Assembly: GCF_003807585.1 (NCBI RefSeq)
Contig: NZ_RMBX01000006.1
Span: 186,001 to 250,000, forward strand
Reading direction: 5' to 3'
DNA from: Chitinophaga barathri
Lineage (GTDB): Bacteria > Bacteroidota > Bacteroidia > Chitinophagales > Chitinophagaceae
DNA length: 64,000 bases
The position numbers and the translations under genes are program-made. Of the stretch, positions 46,547-55,258 are shown in pieces. The notes below the pieces were generated by a model. That model saw only the letters and a program-made list of their open reading frames with translations, searched no databases and was not told where the DNA came from. The first letter of the stretch is position 1; each line of letters begins with the position of its first letter.

Positions 46547-46574
46547 CGAACTGCCGGTGTACGCCGGCAGTTCG
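46547..46574 (+). other. Intercistronic hairpin before the DUF5009 gene
   Basis: Perfect 11-bp stem CGAACTGCCGG/CCGGCAGTTCG with a six-base loop, ending 15 bases before the next start codon. No T run follows, so it is not a terminator; mRNA processing or stabilisation is more likely. Confidence 0.55.
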
Positions 46575-46589
46575 TCTTGAATCCGTTTT

Positions 46590-47933
46590 ATGAACCGAAG
46601 TAACAGTTTAGACGCCCTCCGCGGCTTTGCCATCCTGGCCATGGTGCTGTCCAGCAGCATCGCGTTCGGCATATTGCCGGCCTGGATGTACCATGCGCAG
46701 ACGCCGCCGCCATATCACCAGTTCAAACCTGAACTGCCGGGCATCACCTGGGTGGACCTCGTGTTCCCTTTTTTCCTGTTCAGCATGGGCGCGGCCATAC
46801 CGCTGGCGCTTCAGAAAAAGATCAGGGAAAACACACCGGCGTACAAACTGCTGGGACATATACTGCAACGATTCGCCCTGCTCGTGTTTTTTGCCATTTT
46901 TACTTTGCATACCCGTGCATGGGTACAGTCCGGTACGCCCGGTGTAACGGAATACCTGGTATCCATCGCCGCATTCGGGTTGTTGTGTTGTATGTTCATA
47001 AAAATGAAGTCGGTGATCCCGAAGATCATTGCTTTTGCACTGGCTATCGCGTTCCTGTTCTATAAAAAGATCGATCTGTCAAGGAGTGATGTGATCATTA
47101 TCGTATTGGCCAATATGGCATTGTTCGGCACGCTCATCTGGTGGCTGACGATCAGGCAGCCGTTGCTGAGGCTGGGGGTGCTACCCTTTATTGCTGCAAT
47201 ATTCCTCTCCGCCCAAACCCCGGACAGCTGGGGCAAAGTGGTGTACGACTGGAGCCCCATACCCTGGGCTTACAAGTTCTATTATCTCAAATACCTGTTT
47301 ATCATTATACCTGGAACGTTTGCAGGGGAGTGGTTGCAAATGGCCCTCCCCACGGGCAACGGCGGGGATAAACGCAAATGGCAGCTGGTAGCCGCGGGCA
47401 CGCTGGCGCTGGTGCTGATCAATGTCATATTCCTGTTCAACCGCCAACTGGTATTGAACCTCGTACTGAACATCGGGGTGGGGGCTGCCATGCTGTTCCT
47501 TTCGCGCAAGATGCTCAGCCCTGTCCCTTCCTGGATGAATTACCTCCAGGCGGGTGTTTACCTCCTGTGGTTGGGGCTGTTCTTTGACTGCACGCAGGGC
47601 GGCATCAAAAAAGACCCTTCAAACTACAGCTATTATTTTGTGACCGGCGGCCTGGCATTCCTGGTGATACTGGGTTTCAGCATACTGGAATATTATGGGT
47701 ACTGCAACCGCCTGATAAAATACCTGGCGGCCAACGGGAGGAACCCGATGGTGGCGTATGTGGCGGGCAACCTGCTGCTGATACCGGTTATGCACCTCAG
47801 CGGCCTGATGCAGGTATACAAAAATATGGATGCGAACGTGTGGCTGGGCGTGCTGAAAGGCTTGCTCTTCACTGGCATCGTATCATTGATCACCCTCTTT
47901 TTTGTCAACCGAAAATGGTTCTGGAAAACATAA
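46590..47933 (+). CDS. DUF5009 polytopic membrane protein (HGSNAT/acyltransferase-like)
   Basis: 447 aa with about eleven TM helices. It opens SNSLDALRGFAILAMVLSSSIAF, the LDxxRG motif shared by DUF5009, DUF1624 and the heparan-alpha-glucosaminide N-acetyltransferase family, then LPGITWVDLVFPFFLFSMGAAIPLAL. These proteins are thought to move acyl groups across membranes onto sugars. An Asn-Gly-x-Asn-Pro motif (AANGRNPMVAYV) near residue 390 is typical. It is followed after ten bases by the sodium symporter gene. Substrate acetylation or deacetylation by this protein and the adjacent SGNH esterases would be a coherent pair of activities, but this is inference. Confidence 0.87.
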   Translation: MNRSNSLDALRGFAILAMVLSSSIAFGILPAWMYHAQTPPPYHQFKPELPGITWVDLVFPFFLFSMGAAIPLALQKKIRENTPAYKLLGHILQRFALLVFFAIFTLHTRAWVQSGTPGVTEYLVSIAAFGLLCCMFIKMKSVIPKIIAFALAIAFLFYKKIDLSRSDVIIIVLANMALFGTLIWWLTIRQPLLRLGVLPFIAAIFLSAQTPDSWGKVVYDWSPIPWAYKFYYLKYLFIIIPGTFAGEWLQMALPTGNGGDKRKWQLVAAGTLALVLINVIFLFNRQLVLNLVLNIGVGAAMLFLSRKMLSPVPSWMNYLQAGVYLLWLGLFFDCTQGGIKKDPSNYSYYFVTGGLAFLVILGFSILEYYGYCNRLIKYLAANGRNPMVAYVAGNLLLIPVMHLSGLMQVYKNMDANVWLGVLKGLLFTGIVSLITLFFVNRKWFWKT

Positions 47934-47943
47934 AAATATATAG

Positions 47944-49797
47944 ATGTCATTAAGCGTACTGGATATTGGGATCATTATCGGCTATATCATCGCCATCCTG
48001 TTCCTGGGTTTTTACATAGCGAAAAAAGCCTCTAAAGACCTGCAAAGCTACTTCCTGGGCGGCAACAAGATGAAATGGTACATGCTGGGCCTCAGCAATG
48101 CTTCCGGCATGTTCGATATTTCGGGCACGATGTGGACGGTGAGTATCCTGTTCATTTATGGCCTGAAAAGCGCCTTCATCCCCTGGCTCTGGCCCGTGTG
48201 GAACCAGGTGTTCGTATTCGTGTACCTCGCCATCTGGATGCGTCGCTCCAATGTAATGACGGGTGCGCAGTGGATCACTTTCCGCTTTGGTGACGGCAAG
48301 GGCGCCAGGCTTTCGCATATTATCATCGTCATCTTTGCGATCGTAAGCGTGATCGGCTTTATCGCGTATTTTTTTGAAGGCATCGGTAAGTTCTGTACAT
48401 CCATTCTTCCATGGGACCTGGCGGTACAGATCGGTGCGTTCCATCTTTCTTCAGAAAGAAGTTACGCCCTGATCCTTTGTATCCTCACAACGCTTTACAC
48501 TATCAAAGGTGGCATGTACAGTGTGGTAGCCACGGAAGTGATGCAGTTCGTGATCATGACCATCAGTTGTTTTGTGATCGGGTATATCGCGTATACTTCC
48601 GTAACGGCGGACCAGGTGCAGGCTGCCATACCCGGCGGCTGGAAAGACCTGGGCTTTGGCTGGAACCTTGGCCTGGACTGGACGGGCACGCCATTCCCGG
48701 GTGTGAACGAAAAGATCGAAAAAGACGGCTTCGGGCTGTTTGGCATCCTGATCATGATGATGCTGTTTAAAGGCATTTTTGCATCTATTGCTGGGCCTGT
48801 GCCGAGTTATGATATGCAGAGGGTGCTCAGTACCCGCACGCCCGGCGATGCGGCTAAAATGAGCTTTACGACCATTTGGGTGATGTACATCCCGCGTTAT
48901 CTTATGGTGGCGGCTTTCAGTGTGCTGGCGCTGGTGTATATGCAAACGGAGCTGGGTGCCCAGGGCGGCAGTATCGATTTTGAGAAGATTGCGCCGCTGG
49001 CGATTGCCAAGTTCGTGCCGGCCGGTTTTAAAGGGCTCTTGCTCGCGGGCCTGCTCGCGTCTTTTATGGGCACGTTCTCCGCTTTTGTAAACGCGGCCCC
49101 GGCTTATATTGTGAACGACATCTACAAAAAATATATCAACCCGAACGGCTCGAACGAAAAGCTGATCCGCATGAGCATCATATCCTCCATGGTACTGGTG
49201 TTCATCGGTATCCTGTTTGGGTTTATGGGCGCTTCGCTGAATAAACTCACGCTCTGGATCACTTCCGCGCTGTACGGCGGTTATGCGGCGGCCAACTTCC
49301 TGAAGTGGATATGGTGGCGTTTTACCGGCTACGGTTATTTCTACGGTATGTTGTTCGGCCTCATCGGCAGCACCATCAAGCTCTTCTTTTTCCCGGACAT
49401 CGTAGATATTTATGTGTTCCCCATTATCCTGCTGTTCTCTTTCGGCGGCTGTATCGCAGGTACTTACTTGTCCCCGCTGGTAAACCGCGAGGCGGTGAAA
49501 GCGTTTTATAAACAAACCAATCCCTGGGGCTTCTGGGGTCCGATCAAAAAAGAAGTACAGGAAGAAGACCCTGCTTTTGTACCGAATAAAGATTTCAAAC
49601 GTGATATGGTCAACATCCTCACGGGCATTGTATGGCAGATGGCGCAGGTGGTAATACCGATCTACTTCATGATCCGCGAAAACTACCAGCTCCTCGGCTG
49701 GACGCTTATTTTCATCGCTACCACCTGGATACTGAAGAAAAACTGGTGGAACCGTTTGAAAGATGTGGACGAAAAATATAAAAAACAGGCAGCATGA
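47944..49797 (+). CDS. Sodium:solute symporter (SSS family)
   Basis: 617 aa with about 13-14 TM helices and a C-terminal extension. The SSS features are IIGYIIAILFLGFYIAKKASKDLQSYFLGGNKMKWY at the N terminus, the loop GGMYSVVATEVMQFVIM near TM5-6, and GLLLAGLLASFMGTFSAFVNAAPAYIVNDIYKKYINP near TM9, the family signature. It imports its substrate with sodium; sialic acids, sugars and other solutes are known cargo of the family. It overlaps the first SGNH gene by four bases. With no SusCD in the cluster, this is the only visible importer. Confidence 0.92.
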   Translation: MSLSVLDIGIIIGYIIAILFLGFYIAKKASKDLQSYFLGGNKMKWYMLGLSNASGMFDISGTMWTVSILFIYGLKSAFIPWLWPVWNQVFVFVYLAIWMRRSNVMTGAQWITFRFGDGKGARLSHIIIVIFAIVSVIGFIAYFFEGIGKFCTSILPWDLAVQIGAFHLSSERSYALILCILTTLYTIKGGMYSVVATEVMQFVIMTISCFVIGYIAYTSVTADQVQAAIPGGWKDLGFGWNLGLDWTGTPFPGVNEKIEKDGFGLFGILIMMMLFKGIFASIAGPVPSYDMQRVLSTRTPGDAAKMSFTTIWVMYIPRYLMVAAFSVLALVYMQTELGAQGGSIDFEKIAPLAIAKFVPAGFKGLLLAGLLASFMGTFSAFVNAAPAYIVNDIYKKYINPNGSNEKLIRMSIISSMVLVFIGILFGFMGASLNKLTLWITSALYGGYAAANFLKWIWWRFTGYGYFYGMLFGLIGSTIKLFFFPDIVDIYVFPIILLFSFGGCIAGTYLSPLVNREAVKAFYKQTNPWGFWGPIKKEVQEEDPAFVPNKDFKRDMVNILTGIVWQMAQVVIPIYFMIRENYQLLGWTLIFIATTWILKKNWWNRLKDVDEKYKKQAA

Positions 49798-50465
49798 AAC
49801 GACAGGTCATCATAGCGGCGCTGGCCCTGCTGGCAGCTTCTTCAGCTTACGCTCAGCAGATGGACAGCTCCTACGATAATACGCATTACAAAGAAAGGAT
49901 GGCACTGTTCGCCACACTGCCTGCCCAAAAGAAAACAATCGTTTTCCTGGGCAACAGTATTACGGAAGCCGGTAAATGGAACGACATATTGCCTGGTATG
50001 CCCGTGCAGAACCGCGGTATCAGCGGTGACGTTACATTCGGTGTACTGGCCCGTCTGCCGCAGATCATCGCGGGGAAACCCGCAAAGGTGTTCCTGCTCA
50101 TCGGGGTGAACGACCTCAAGCGGGGTACCCCGGTGGACGTGATCGTCCGCAATTACGAAAGGATCACGGATATGCTGAAAGCCGGTTCCCCTAAAACGAA
50201 GATCTACCTCCAGAGCGTGCTGCCCGTGAACGACAGTATACTGGTGGAAGGTTTCAAAAAAGTGACCAATGCAAACGTGGCCCTGGTAAACGAAGGCCTG
50301 CAAAGGATCGCCAGGGAAAAGGGCTGCACCTATGTAAACCTGCATGAAGTATTTGCGGATGCCAGAGGGCAGCTGAAAATAGAAGAAACACCGGATGGGC
50401 TTCACCTGAGGGTAGGCTCCTATCCGGCCTGGGTCAATTATCTGCGAAGCAAAAAATACCTGTAA
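49794..50465 (+). CDS. Exported SGNH/GDSL hydrolase (copy 1)
   Basis: 223 aa with a signal peptide (ending SSAYAQ). Blocks of the SGNH esterase fold: VFLGNSITEAGKW (serine nucleophile in GNS), NRGISGDVTFGVLARL (glycine), LLIGVNDLKRG (asparagine), and ETPDGLHLRVGSYPAW with the terminal D-x-x-H. The group includes sugar acetylesterases such as sialate O-acetylesterases. It starts inside the symporter stop and is followed by a clear paralogue after one base. A tandem duplication is likely. Confidence 0.9.
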   Translation: MKRQVIIAALALLAASSAYAQQMDSSYDNTHYKERMALFATLPAQKKTIVFLGNSITEAGKWNDILPGMPVQNRGISGDVTFGVLARLPQIIAGKPAKVFLLIGVNDLKRGTPVDVIVRNYERITDMLKAGSPKTKIYLQSVLPVNDSILVEGFKKVTNANVALVNEGLQRIAREKGCTYVNLHEVFADARGQLKIEETPDGLHLRVGSYPAWVNYLRSKKYL

Positions 50466-50466
50466 C

Positions 50467-51129
50467 ATGAAGTGGTTATTATTCGCCCTCTGCCTGCTTC
50501 CCTTTGCAGGCATGGCCCAGAAGACAGACAGCAGTTATGCCAACTGGTACTACCAGGACAGGATGAAACTCTATAACCAGCTGAACGATCAACCGGCGGA
50601 CATCCTTTTCCTCGGCAACAGCATCACCGAAAGAGGGGAGTGGCAGGAACTGCTGCCCGGCCGCAAAGTGGCCAACAGGGGCATTGGCGGAGACAATACC
50701 TTTGGTGTACTGGCCCGCCTGGATGGCGTGATACAGCAGCAGCCAAAGAAGATCTTCCTCCTCATCGGCATCAACGATATCGGCAGAAGCCTGCCCACGG
50801 AGGTAAGCCTGAACAATTACCGGAGGATACTCACCCGCCTCACGCAGGGCCTTCCCAAAACAAAGATCATCGTGCAGTGCGTACTGCCGCTGAACGAAGC
50901 CAAACTTCCATACGCCTACCTGAAAGGTAAAGCGCATATGGTGAAAGCGATGAACGAAGGTATTGTGAAGCTGGCGGAAGAATTCAGCCTTACTTACCTC
51001 AATCTCCACGAATTGTTTGCGGATGAAAAAGGAGAACTGAAGGCGGATTACACGAAAGACGGCATTCACCTGCTGCCAGGGGCTTACGTGGACTGGGTGA
51101 ATTGGTTAAAAACAAAAAAACAATTGTAG
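50467..51129 (+). CDS. Exported SGNH/GDSL hydrolase (copy 2)
   Basis: 220-aa paralogue of the preceding protein, with the same blocks: FLGNSITERGEW, NRGIGGDNTFGVLARL, LLIGINDIGRS and TKDGIHLLPGAYVDW. The signal peptide ends near AGMAQ. The shared motif NLHE(V/L)FAD in the second half shows that the two genes arose by duplication and then diverged. Two esterases may remove acyl groups from different positions of one substrate. It lies one base before the DUF4434 gene. Confidence 0.9.
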   Translation: MKWLLFALCLLPFAGMAQKTDSSYANWYYQDRMKLYNQLNDQPADILFLGNSITERGEWQELLPGRKVANRGIGGDNTFGVLARLDGVIQQQPKKIFLLIGINDIGRSLPTEVSLNNYRRILTRLTQGLPKTKIIVQCVLPLNEAKLPYAYLKGKAHMVKAMNEGIVKLAEEFSLTYLNLHELFADEKGELKADYTKDGIHLLPGAYVDWVNWLKTKKQL

Positions 51130-51130
51130 T

Positions 51131-52066
51131 ATGAAGATAACCGGCACTTTCCTGGACGAGATCAGCCACGATATACCCCACCAGAACTGGGGCAGGGAGG
51201 AATGGGACCGAGATTTCGGGTATATGAAAGCCATCGGTATAGACACCGTGATCCTGATCAGGAGCGGCTACCGGAGGTTTATCACTTACCCTTCCGCCTA
51301 CCTGCAAAAACAGTTCGGCTGCTACGAACCGCCGGTGGATCTCGTAAAGATGTACCTGGAATTGGCGGACAAACACGGCATGCAGTTCTATTTCGGGCTG
51401 TACGACAGTGGCCATTACTGGGATACCGGCAATATGCAGGATGAAATAGACGCCAACCGTTACGTAATAGATGAAGTGTGGCGGCAATACGGTCACTACA
51501 AGAGTTTCCGGGGCTGGTACCTCAGTATGGAGATCAGCCGCAGGACAAAAGGTGCCGTGGAAGCTTTTTCCACGCTGGGCAACCAGTGTAAGGCGGTGAG
51601 CAACGGGCTCCCCACTTTTATCTCCCCCTGGATAGATGGTAAAAAGGCTGTCATGGCTGCTTCGGCGGGCCTTACCAAGGCGGACGCCGTATCCGTGCAG
51701 GAACACGAAAAAGAATGGAGCGAAATATTTGAAGGCGTTCGCGGTGCGGTAGATGCCATTGCTTTCCAGGACGGCCACATCGATTATCATGAACTGCCGG
51801 AGTTTTTCGCCGTCAACAAAAAGATGGCGGATAAATTCGGCATGCAATGCTGGACCAATGCTGAATCCTTTGACAGGGACATGCCCATTAAGTTTCTGCC
51901 CATCAAGTTCGAGAAGCTGCGCCTGAAGCTGGAAGCCGCACGCATGGCTGGCTACGACAAAGCTATCACATTTGAGTTTTCACATTTTATGAGCCCGCAG
52001 TCTGCATATCTCCAGGCCGGGCATTTATTTAACCGTTATCAGGAATACATAGCCGGATTAAAATGA
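51131..52066 (+). CDS. DUF4434 domain protein (TIM-barrel, glycosidase-like)
   Basis: 311 aa without signal peptide, so cytosolic. It opens KITGTFLDEISHDIPHQNWG and runs MKAIGIDTVILIRSGYRRF, HGMQFYFGLYDSGHYW and FRGWYLSMEISRRTKGA, the DUF4434 pattern, which folds like a glycoside hydrolase TIM barrel. The acidic residues in LSMEIS and FQDGHIDYHE could be catalytic. Its activity is not known. It sits between SGNH esterases and an AGE epimerase, overlapping the latter by four bases, so the product probably handles an imported sugar or oligosaccharide. Confidence 0.85.
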   Translation: MKITGTFLDEISHDIPHQNWGREEWDRDFGYMKAIGIDTVILIRSGYRRFITYPSAYLQKQFGCYEPPVDLVKMYLELADKHGMQFYFGLYDSGHYWDTGNMQDEIDANRYVIDEVWRQYGHYKSFRGWYLSMEISRRTKGAVEAFSTLGNQCKAVSNGLPTFISPWIDGKKAVMAASAGLTKADAVSVQEHEKEWSEIFEGVRGAVDAIAFQDGHIDYHELPEFFAVNKKMADKFGMQCWTNAESFDRDMPIKFLPIKFEKLRLKLEAARMAGYDKAITFEFSHFMSPQSAYLQAGHLFNRYQEYIAGLK

Positions 52067-53265
52067 CCCATCCAAATTCAATGAAACAACTAGCCGACCT
52101 ATATAAACGCGAATTGTTGGAAAACGTGCTGCCATTCTGGATTGCGAACTCGCGCGATGAAGAGAACGGCGGCTTCTTCACCTGCCTGGACCGCCAGGGT
52201 AAAGTATTTGACACAGATAAATTTATGTGGCTGCAGGGCCGTGAAGTATGGATGTTTTCCATGCTGTACGACAAAGTGATGCCCAACCCGCAATGGAAGG
52301 ATATGGCCCTCCTGGGTGCGAGATTCATGGAGAAACACGGCCGGGATGTTGAAGGCAACTGGTATTTTTCTACTACCAAAGAAGGCAAGCCCCTGATCCA
52401 GCCGTACAATATTTTCTCCGATTGTTTTGCTGCCATGGGTTTTGGGGCTTTGTACAAAATAGAACAGAACCCCGAATATTACGCCATCGCAAAAGATACT
52501 TTCGACAATATCCTCCGCCGCCGGAATGACCCGAAAGGAAAATACACCAAAAATGTACCGGGCACCCGCCCCCTGAAGAATTTCGCGCTGCCCATGATCC
52601 TTTGCAATCTCTCGCTGGAGCTGGAGCACATTCTTGGCAGCGAAAAGGTGAACCAGTTCATCCCGGAAGTGCTCAGCGAAGTGATGGATGTGTTTTATCA
52701 CAAAGAAACGGGCCTGATCCTGGAGAACGTACTCGCGGACGGCAGCTTTTCCGACAGCTTCGAAGGCCGCCTGCTCAATCCCGGGCATGCCATCGAAGCC
52801 ATGTGGTTCATCATGGACCTGGCCGTGCGGTTGAACGATCCCGCGCTGGCTCAGAAAGCCTGCGACATTGGGCTGAAAATGCTGGAACACGGCTGGGATC
52901 ATGAATATGGCGGCATCTTTTATTTCATGGACATCCATAACCGTCCGCCGCAGCAGCTGGAATGGGATCAGAAGCTCTGGTGGGTACATCTTGAAACGCT
53001 AGTGTTCCTCGCCAAAGGCTGGCAGCTTACCGGCAACGAAGCATGCCAGGCATGGTTTGAAAAAGTACACACCTACACCTGGGAACATTTTAAGGATAAA
53101 GAACATCCCGAATGGTTCGGTTACCTCAATCGCCAGGGCCAGCCGCTGCTGCAGCTGAAAGGCGGTAAATGGAAAGGGTGTTTTCACGTGCCGCGTGGGC
53201 TGTACCAGGTATGGCAAACGTTGGAAAAATCCCCGGCGTTTCACTCTCAGCCTGTAATTGTTTAA
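52063..53265 (+). CDS. AGE-family epimerase/isomerase (N-acylglucosamine 2-epimerase-like)
   Basis: 400 aa, the usual AGE length, cytosolic, folding as an (alpha/alpha)6 barrel. ENVLPFWIANSRDEENGGFFTCLDRQG and FMWLQGREVWMFSML are the family opening; the two catalytic-type histidines are in LNPGHAIEAMWF and GCFHVPRGLYQVW. Reactions in the family are epimerisation of N-acylglucosamine to N-acylmannosamine, mannose-fructose isomerisation or cellobiose 2-epimerisation. The start at 52063 overlaps DUF4434 by ATGA; ATG 52081 (MKQLADLYK) is also possible. It ends seven bases into the next frame-open region. Confidence 0.9.
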   Translation: MTHPNSMKQLADLYKRELLENVLPFWIANSRDEENGGFFTCLDRQGKVFDTDKFMWLQGREVWMFSMLYDKVMPNPQWKDMALLGARFMEKHGRDVEGNWYFSTTKEGKPLIQPYNIFSDCFAAMGFGALYKIEQNPEYYAIAKDTFDNILRRRNDPKGKYTKNVPGTRPLKNFALPMILCNLSLELEHILGSEKVNQFIPEVLSEVMDVFYHKETGLILENVLADGSFSDSFEGRLLNPGHAIEAMWFIMDLAVRLNDPALAQKACDIGLKMLEHGWDHEYGGIFYFMDIHNRPPQQLEWDQKLWWVHLETLVFLAKGWQLTGNEACQAWFEKVHTYTWEHFKDKEHPEWFGYLNRQGQPLLQLKGGKWKGCFHVPRGLYQVWQTLEKSPAFHSQPVIV

Positions 53266-53275
53266 ATTCGTTGCC

Positions 53276-54139
53276 ATGAGATGGATATTCATACTAATGT
53301 TGTTTTCCTGCTCCACGCAGGCGCAGAAAAGGATCACATACGCCGTTAAAGGAAACGATACCCTTTACATAGATCATTACGAGCCTACAACGACGCCCAA
53401 TGGCATGAGTATCATGTTCGTGCACGGCGGCGGCTTTACAGCCGGAGACCCAAAGAACCAGAGGCCATTCGCGGAAGGCATGTGCAAAAAAGGTTATAAT
53501 GTATTTGTGATTTCGTACCGGCTTTACCTGAAGGGCGGGAGCTTTGGCTGCAATACGGCTACGCCGGTAAAGCTCAAAGCCATCAGCACCGCGGTGGAAG
53601 ACGCCGCTGATGCCGCGAAATACATTATCACGAATGCCGCAACCCTTAAAGTGGATACCTCGAAATTTTTCATCTCCGGCAGCAGCGCGGGTGCTGAAAC
53701 GATCCTCCAGCTGCTGTACAATCCCTGGGCCACCACGGATAAAGCCCGCTACGATTACTTTGCCACACCGCGTTTCAAAGGCGCGCTGGTATTCGCCGGT
53801 GCATTGATCGATATAAATACGCTGAAGCAGGACAACTGGGTGCCGATGCTGCTGATGCACGGTACAAAAGACCAGCTGGTGCCATACGGAACGGCTTCCC
53901 ACCACTACTGTAGCGCCAACTCCGAAGGCTGGCTGATGTTGTTCGGCGCCAAAACCATCCTGGAGCAGGCAAAGACCTGGAACAAGCCGGCGGTCCTTTA
54001 CACCTATCCCGGCAAAGGTCACGAAGTGGCCAATTACATGTTCCGCGAATTCGATAAGATGGATGCCTTTATGCAGGATGTGGTGAAGGGGAAGCAGATC
54101 AAAGCGGAAGACGTGATCGTGGAGGAAAAGACGAAATAA
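53276..54139 (+). CDS. Exported alpha/beta hydrolase (esterase, BD-FAE-like)
   Basis: 287 aa when started at ATG 53276, giving a signal peptide (RWIFILMLFSCSTQAQ). Motifs are MFVHGGGF (HGGG oxyanion hole), ISGSSAGAE with the serine nucleophile, LLMHGTKDQLVP with the acid, and YPGKGHEVANY with the histidine. This is the feruloyl/acetyl esterase-like BD-FAE pattern. It is the last gene of the cluster and is followed by a terminator. It could remove acyl or aromatic esters from the glycan that the island targets; specificity is not evident. Confidence 0.87.
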   Translation: MRWIFILMLFSCSTQAQKRITYAVKGNDTLYIDHYEPTTTPNGMSIMFVHGGGFTAGDPKNQRPFAEGMCKKGYNVFVISYRLYLKGGSFGCNTATPVKLKAISTAVEDAADAAKYIITNAATLKVDTSKFFISGSSAGAETILQLLYNPWATTDKARYDYFATPRFKGALVFAGALIDINTLKQDNWVPMLLMHGTKDQLVPYGTASHHYCSANSEGWLMLFGAKTILEQAKTWNKPAVLYTYPGKGHEVANYMFREFDKMDAFMQDVVKGKQIKAEDVIVEEKTK

Positions 54140-54161
54140 ACGGTTGTTTGATATGTTTTTG

Positions 54162-54190
54162 AAGCCTTGCCGGTAACGGTAAGGCTTTTT
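54162..54190 (+). terminator. Terminator ending the carbohydrate cluster
   Basis: Stem AAGCCTTGCCG/CGGTAAGGCTT (one G-T pair) with loop GTAA, followed by T run and CAATT. Confidence 0.85.
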
Positions 54191-54344
54191 CAATTGGCTC
54201 AACACTGCGGAGTCAATTATAATTTATTGTAAATCAGTGTAATTTGACAAAAACAGTTATATCTTGCCAGCTTCACGGCGTGCATTAGATAAATTTCTCC
54301 CCCGAAGAATGTATTTTCGGGCCGCCCTATAGCAAACTGTTTAT

Positions 54345-55223
54345 ATGAAAGTATCCGGATTCACCTTTGTGCGAAATGCTGTCAAATTCGACTATCCTGT
54401 TGTGGAATCTATCCGCTCCATCCTCCCGCTTTGTGATGAGGTGATCGTAAGCGTGGGCGATTCGGAAGATGAAACGCTTGAGCTGATCAAATCCATCAAT
54501 TCGCCAAAGATCAAAATATTTCATTCCGTCTGGGATGATTCTTTAAAGGAAGGCGGCCGCATCCTGGCCGTGGAAACAGACAAAGCGTACGCGCACATCA
54601 GCCCCGATACTACCTGGGCTTTTTACATTCAGGCGGATGAAGTAGTGAATGAAAATGATTATGACGCCATCCGCGCCGCCATGGAACAATACAAGGATGA
54701 CAAAAAAGTGGAAGGCCTGTTGTTTAAATACAACCATTTCTACGGCAGCTACGATTACCTCGGCGATTCACGCACCTGGTACAACCAGGAGATCAGGATT
54801 GTAAGGTATCTCAAAGATATCCGCTCCTATAAAGATGCGCAGGGCTTCCGCATCAACGACCGGAAACTGCATGTAAAGGCCATCAACGCCTACATCTACC
54901 ATTACGGCTGGGTGAAAGACCTGATGCACGCAATGAACAAATGGAAAAACACCGCCAAACTCTACCACGGCAATCACCCCGATAAGATCAAACACGTCAT
55001 CGAAGCCGAATGGTTCGACTACTCCGGCATCGATTCCCTGAAACACTTTACTGGTACGCACCCTTCAGTGATGAAAGAGCGCATCGCCAATAAGAACTGG
55101 GAGTTCGAGCATGATGTGAGCAAGAAAAAATTCAAGAGCTTCAGCAAAAAAATGCTGTACTGGATTGAACAGAAAATGGGGAAACGGTTATTCGACTACC
55201 GGAACTACAAACTTATCAGATAA
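54345..55223 (+). CDS. GT2-like glycosyltransferase
   Basis: 292 aa, soluble, no signal peptide. The N-terminal half has a GT-A style nucleotide-binding region (SGFTFVRNAVKFDYPVVESI, ILPLCDEVIVSVGDSEDETLELIKSI) and an IQADEVV in the position of the DxD-like metal motif. The C-terminal half (YIYHYGWVKDLMHAMNKWKN, KHFTGTHPSVMKERI) is typical of Bacteroidota hypothetical glycosyltransferases near family 2. The acceptor is unknown. It is monocistronic between two terminators. Confidence 0.83.
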   Translation: MKVSGFTFVRNAVKFDYPVVESIRSILPLCDEVIVSVGDSEDETLELIKSINSPKIKIFHSVWDDSLKEGGRILAVETDKAYAHISPDTTWAFYIQADEVVNENDYDAIRAAMEQYKDDKKVEGLLFKYNHFYGSYDYLGDSRTWYNQEIRIVRYLKDIRSYKDAQGFRINDRKLHVKAINAYIYHYGWVKDLMHAMNKWKNTAKLYHGNHPDKIKHVIEAEWFDYSGIDSLKHFTGTHPSVMKERIANKNWEFEHDVSKKKFKSFSKKMLYWIEQKMGKRLFDYRNYKLIR

Positions 55224-55224
55224 A

Positions 55225-55258
55225 GAAAAAGAGCCCGATCGGCTCTTTTTCTTTTTTT
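55225..55258. terminator. Bidirectional terminator between convergent genes
   Basis: Stem GAAAAAGAGCC/GGCTCTTTTTC around CGATC with a T-rich tail; the A run on the left arm gives a T run on the other strand, so it can end both the GT gene and the minus-strand lyase gene. Confidence 0.85.

Noticed and set aside
48451..49515. 354-codon minus-strand frame inside the symporter gene
   Set aside because: Antisense shadow of a well-supported SSS transporter; no family features.
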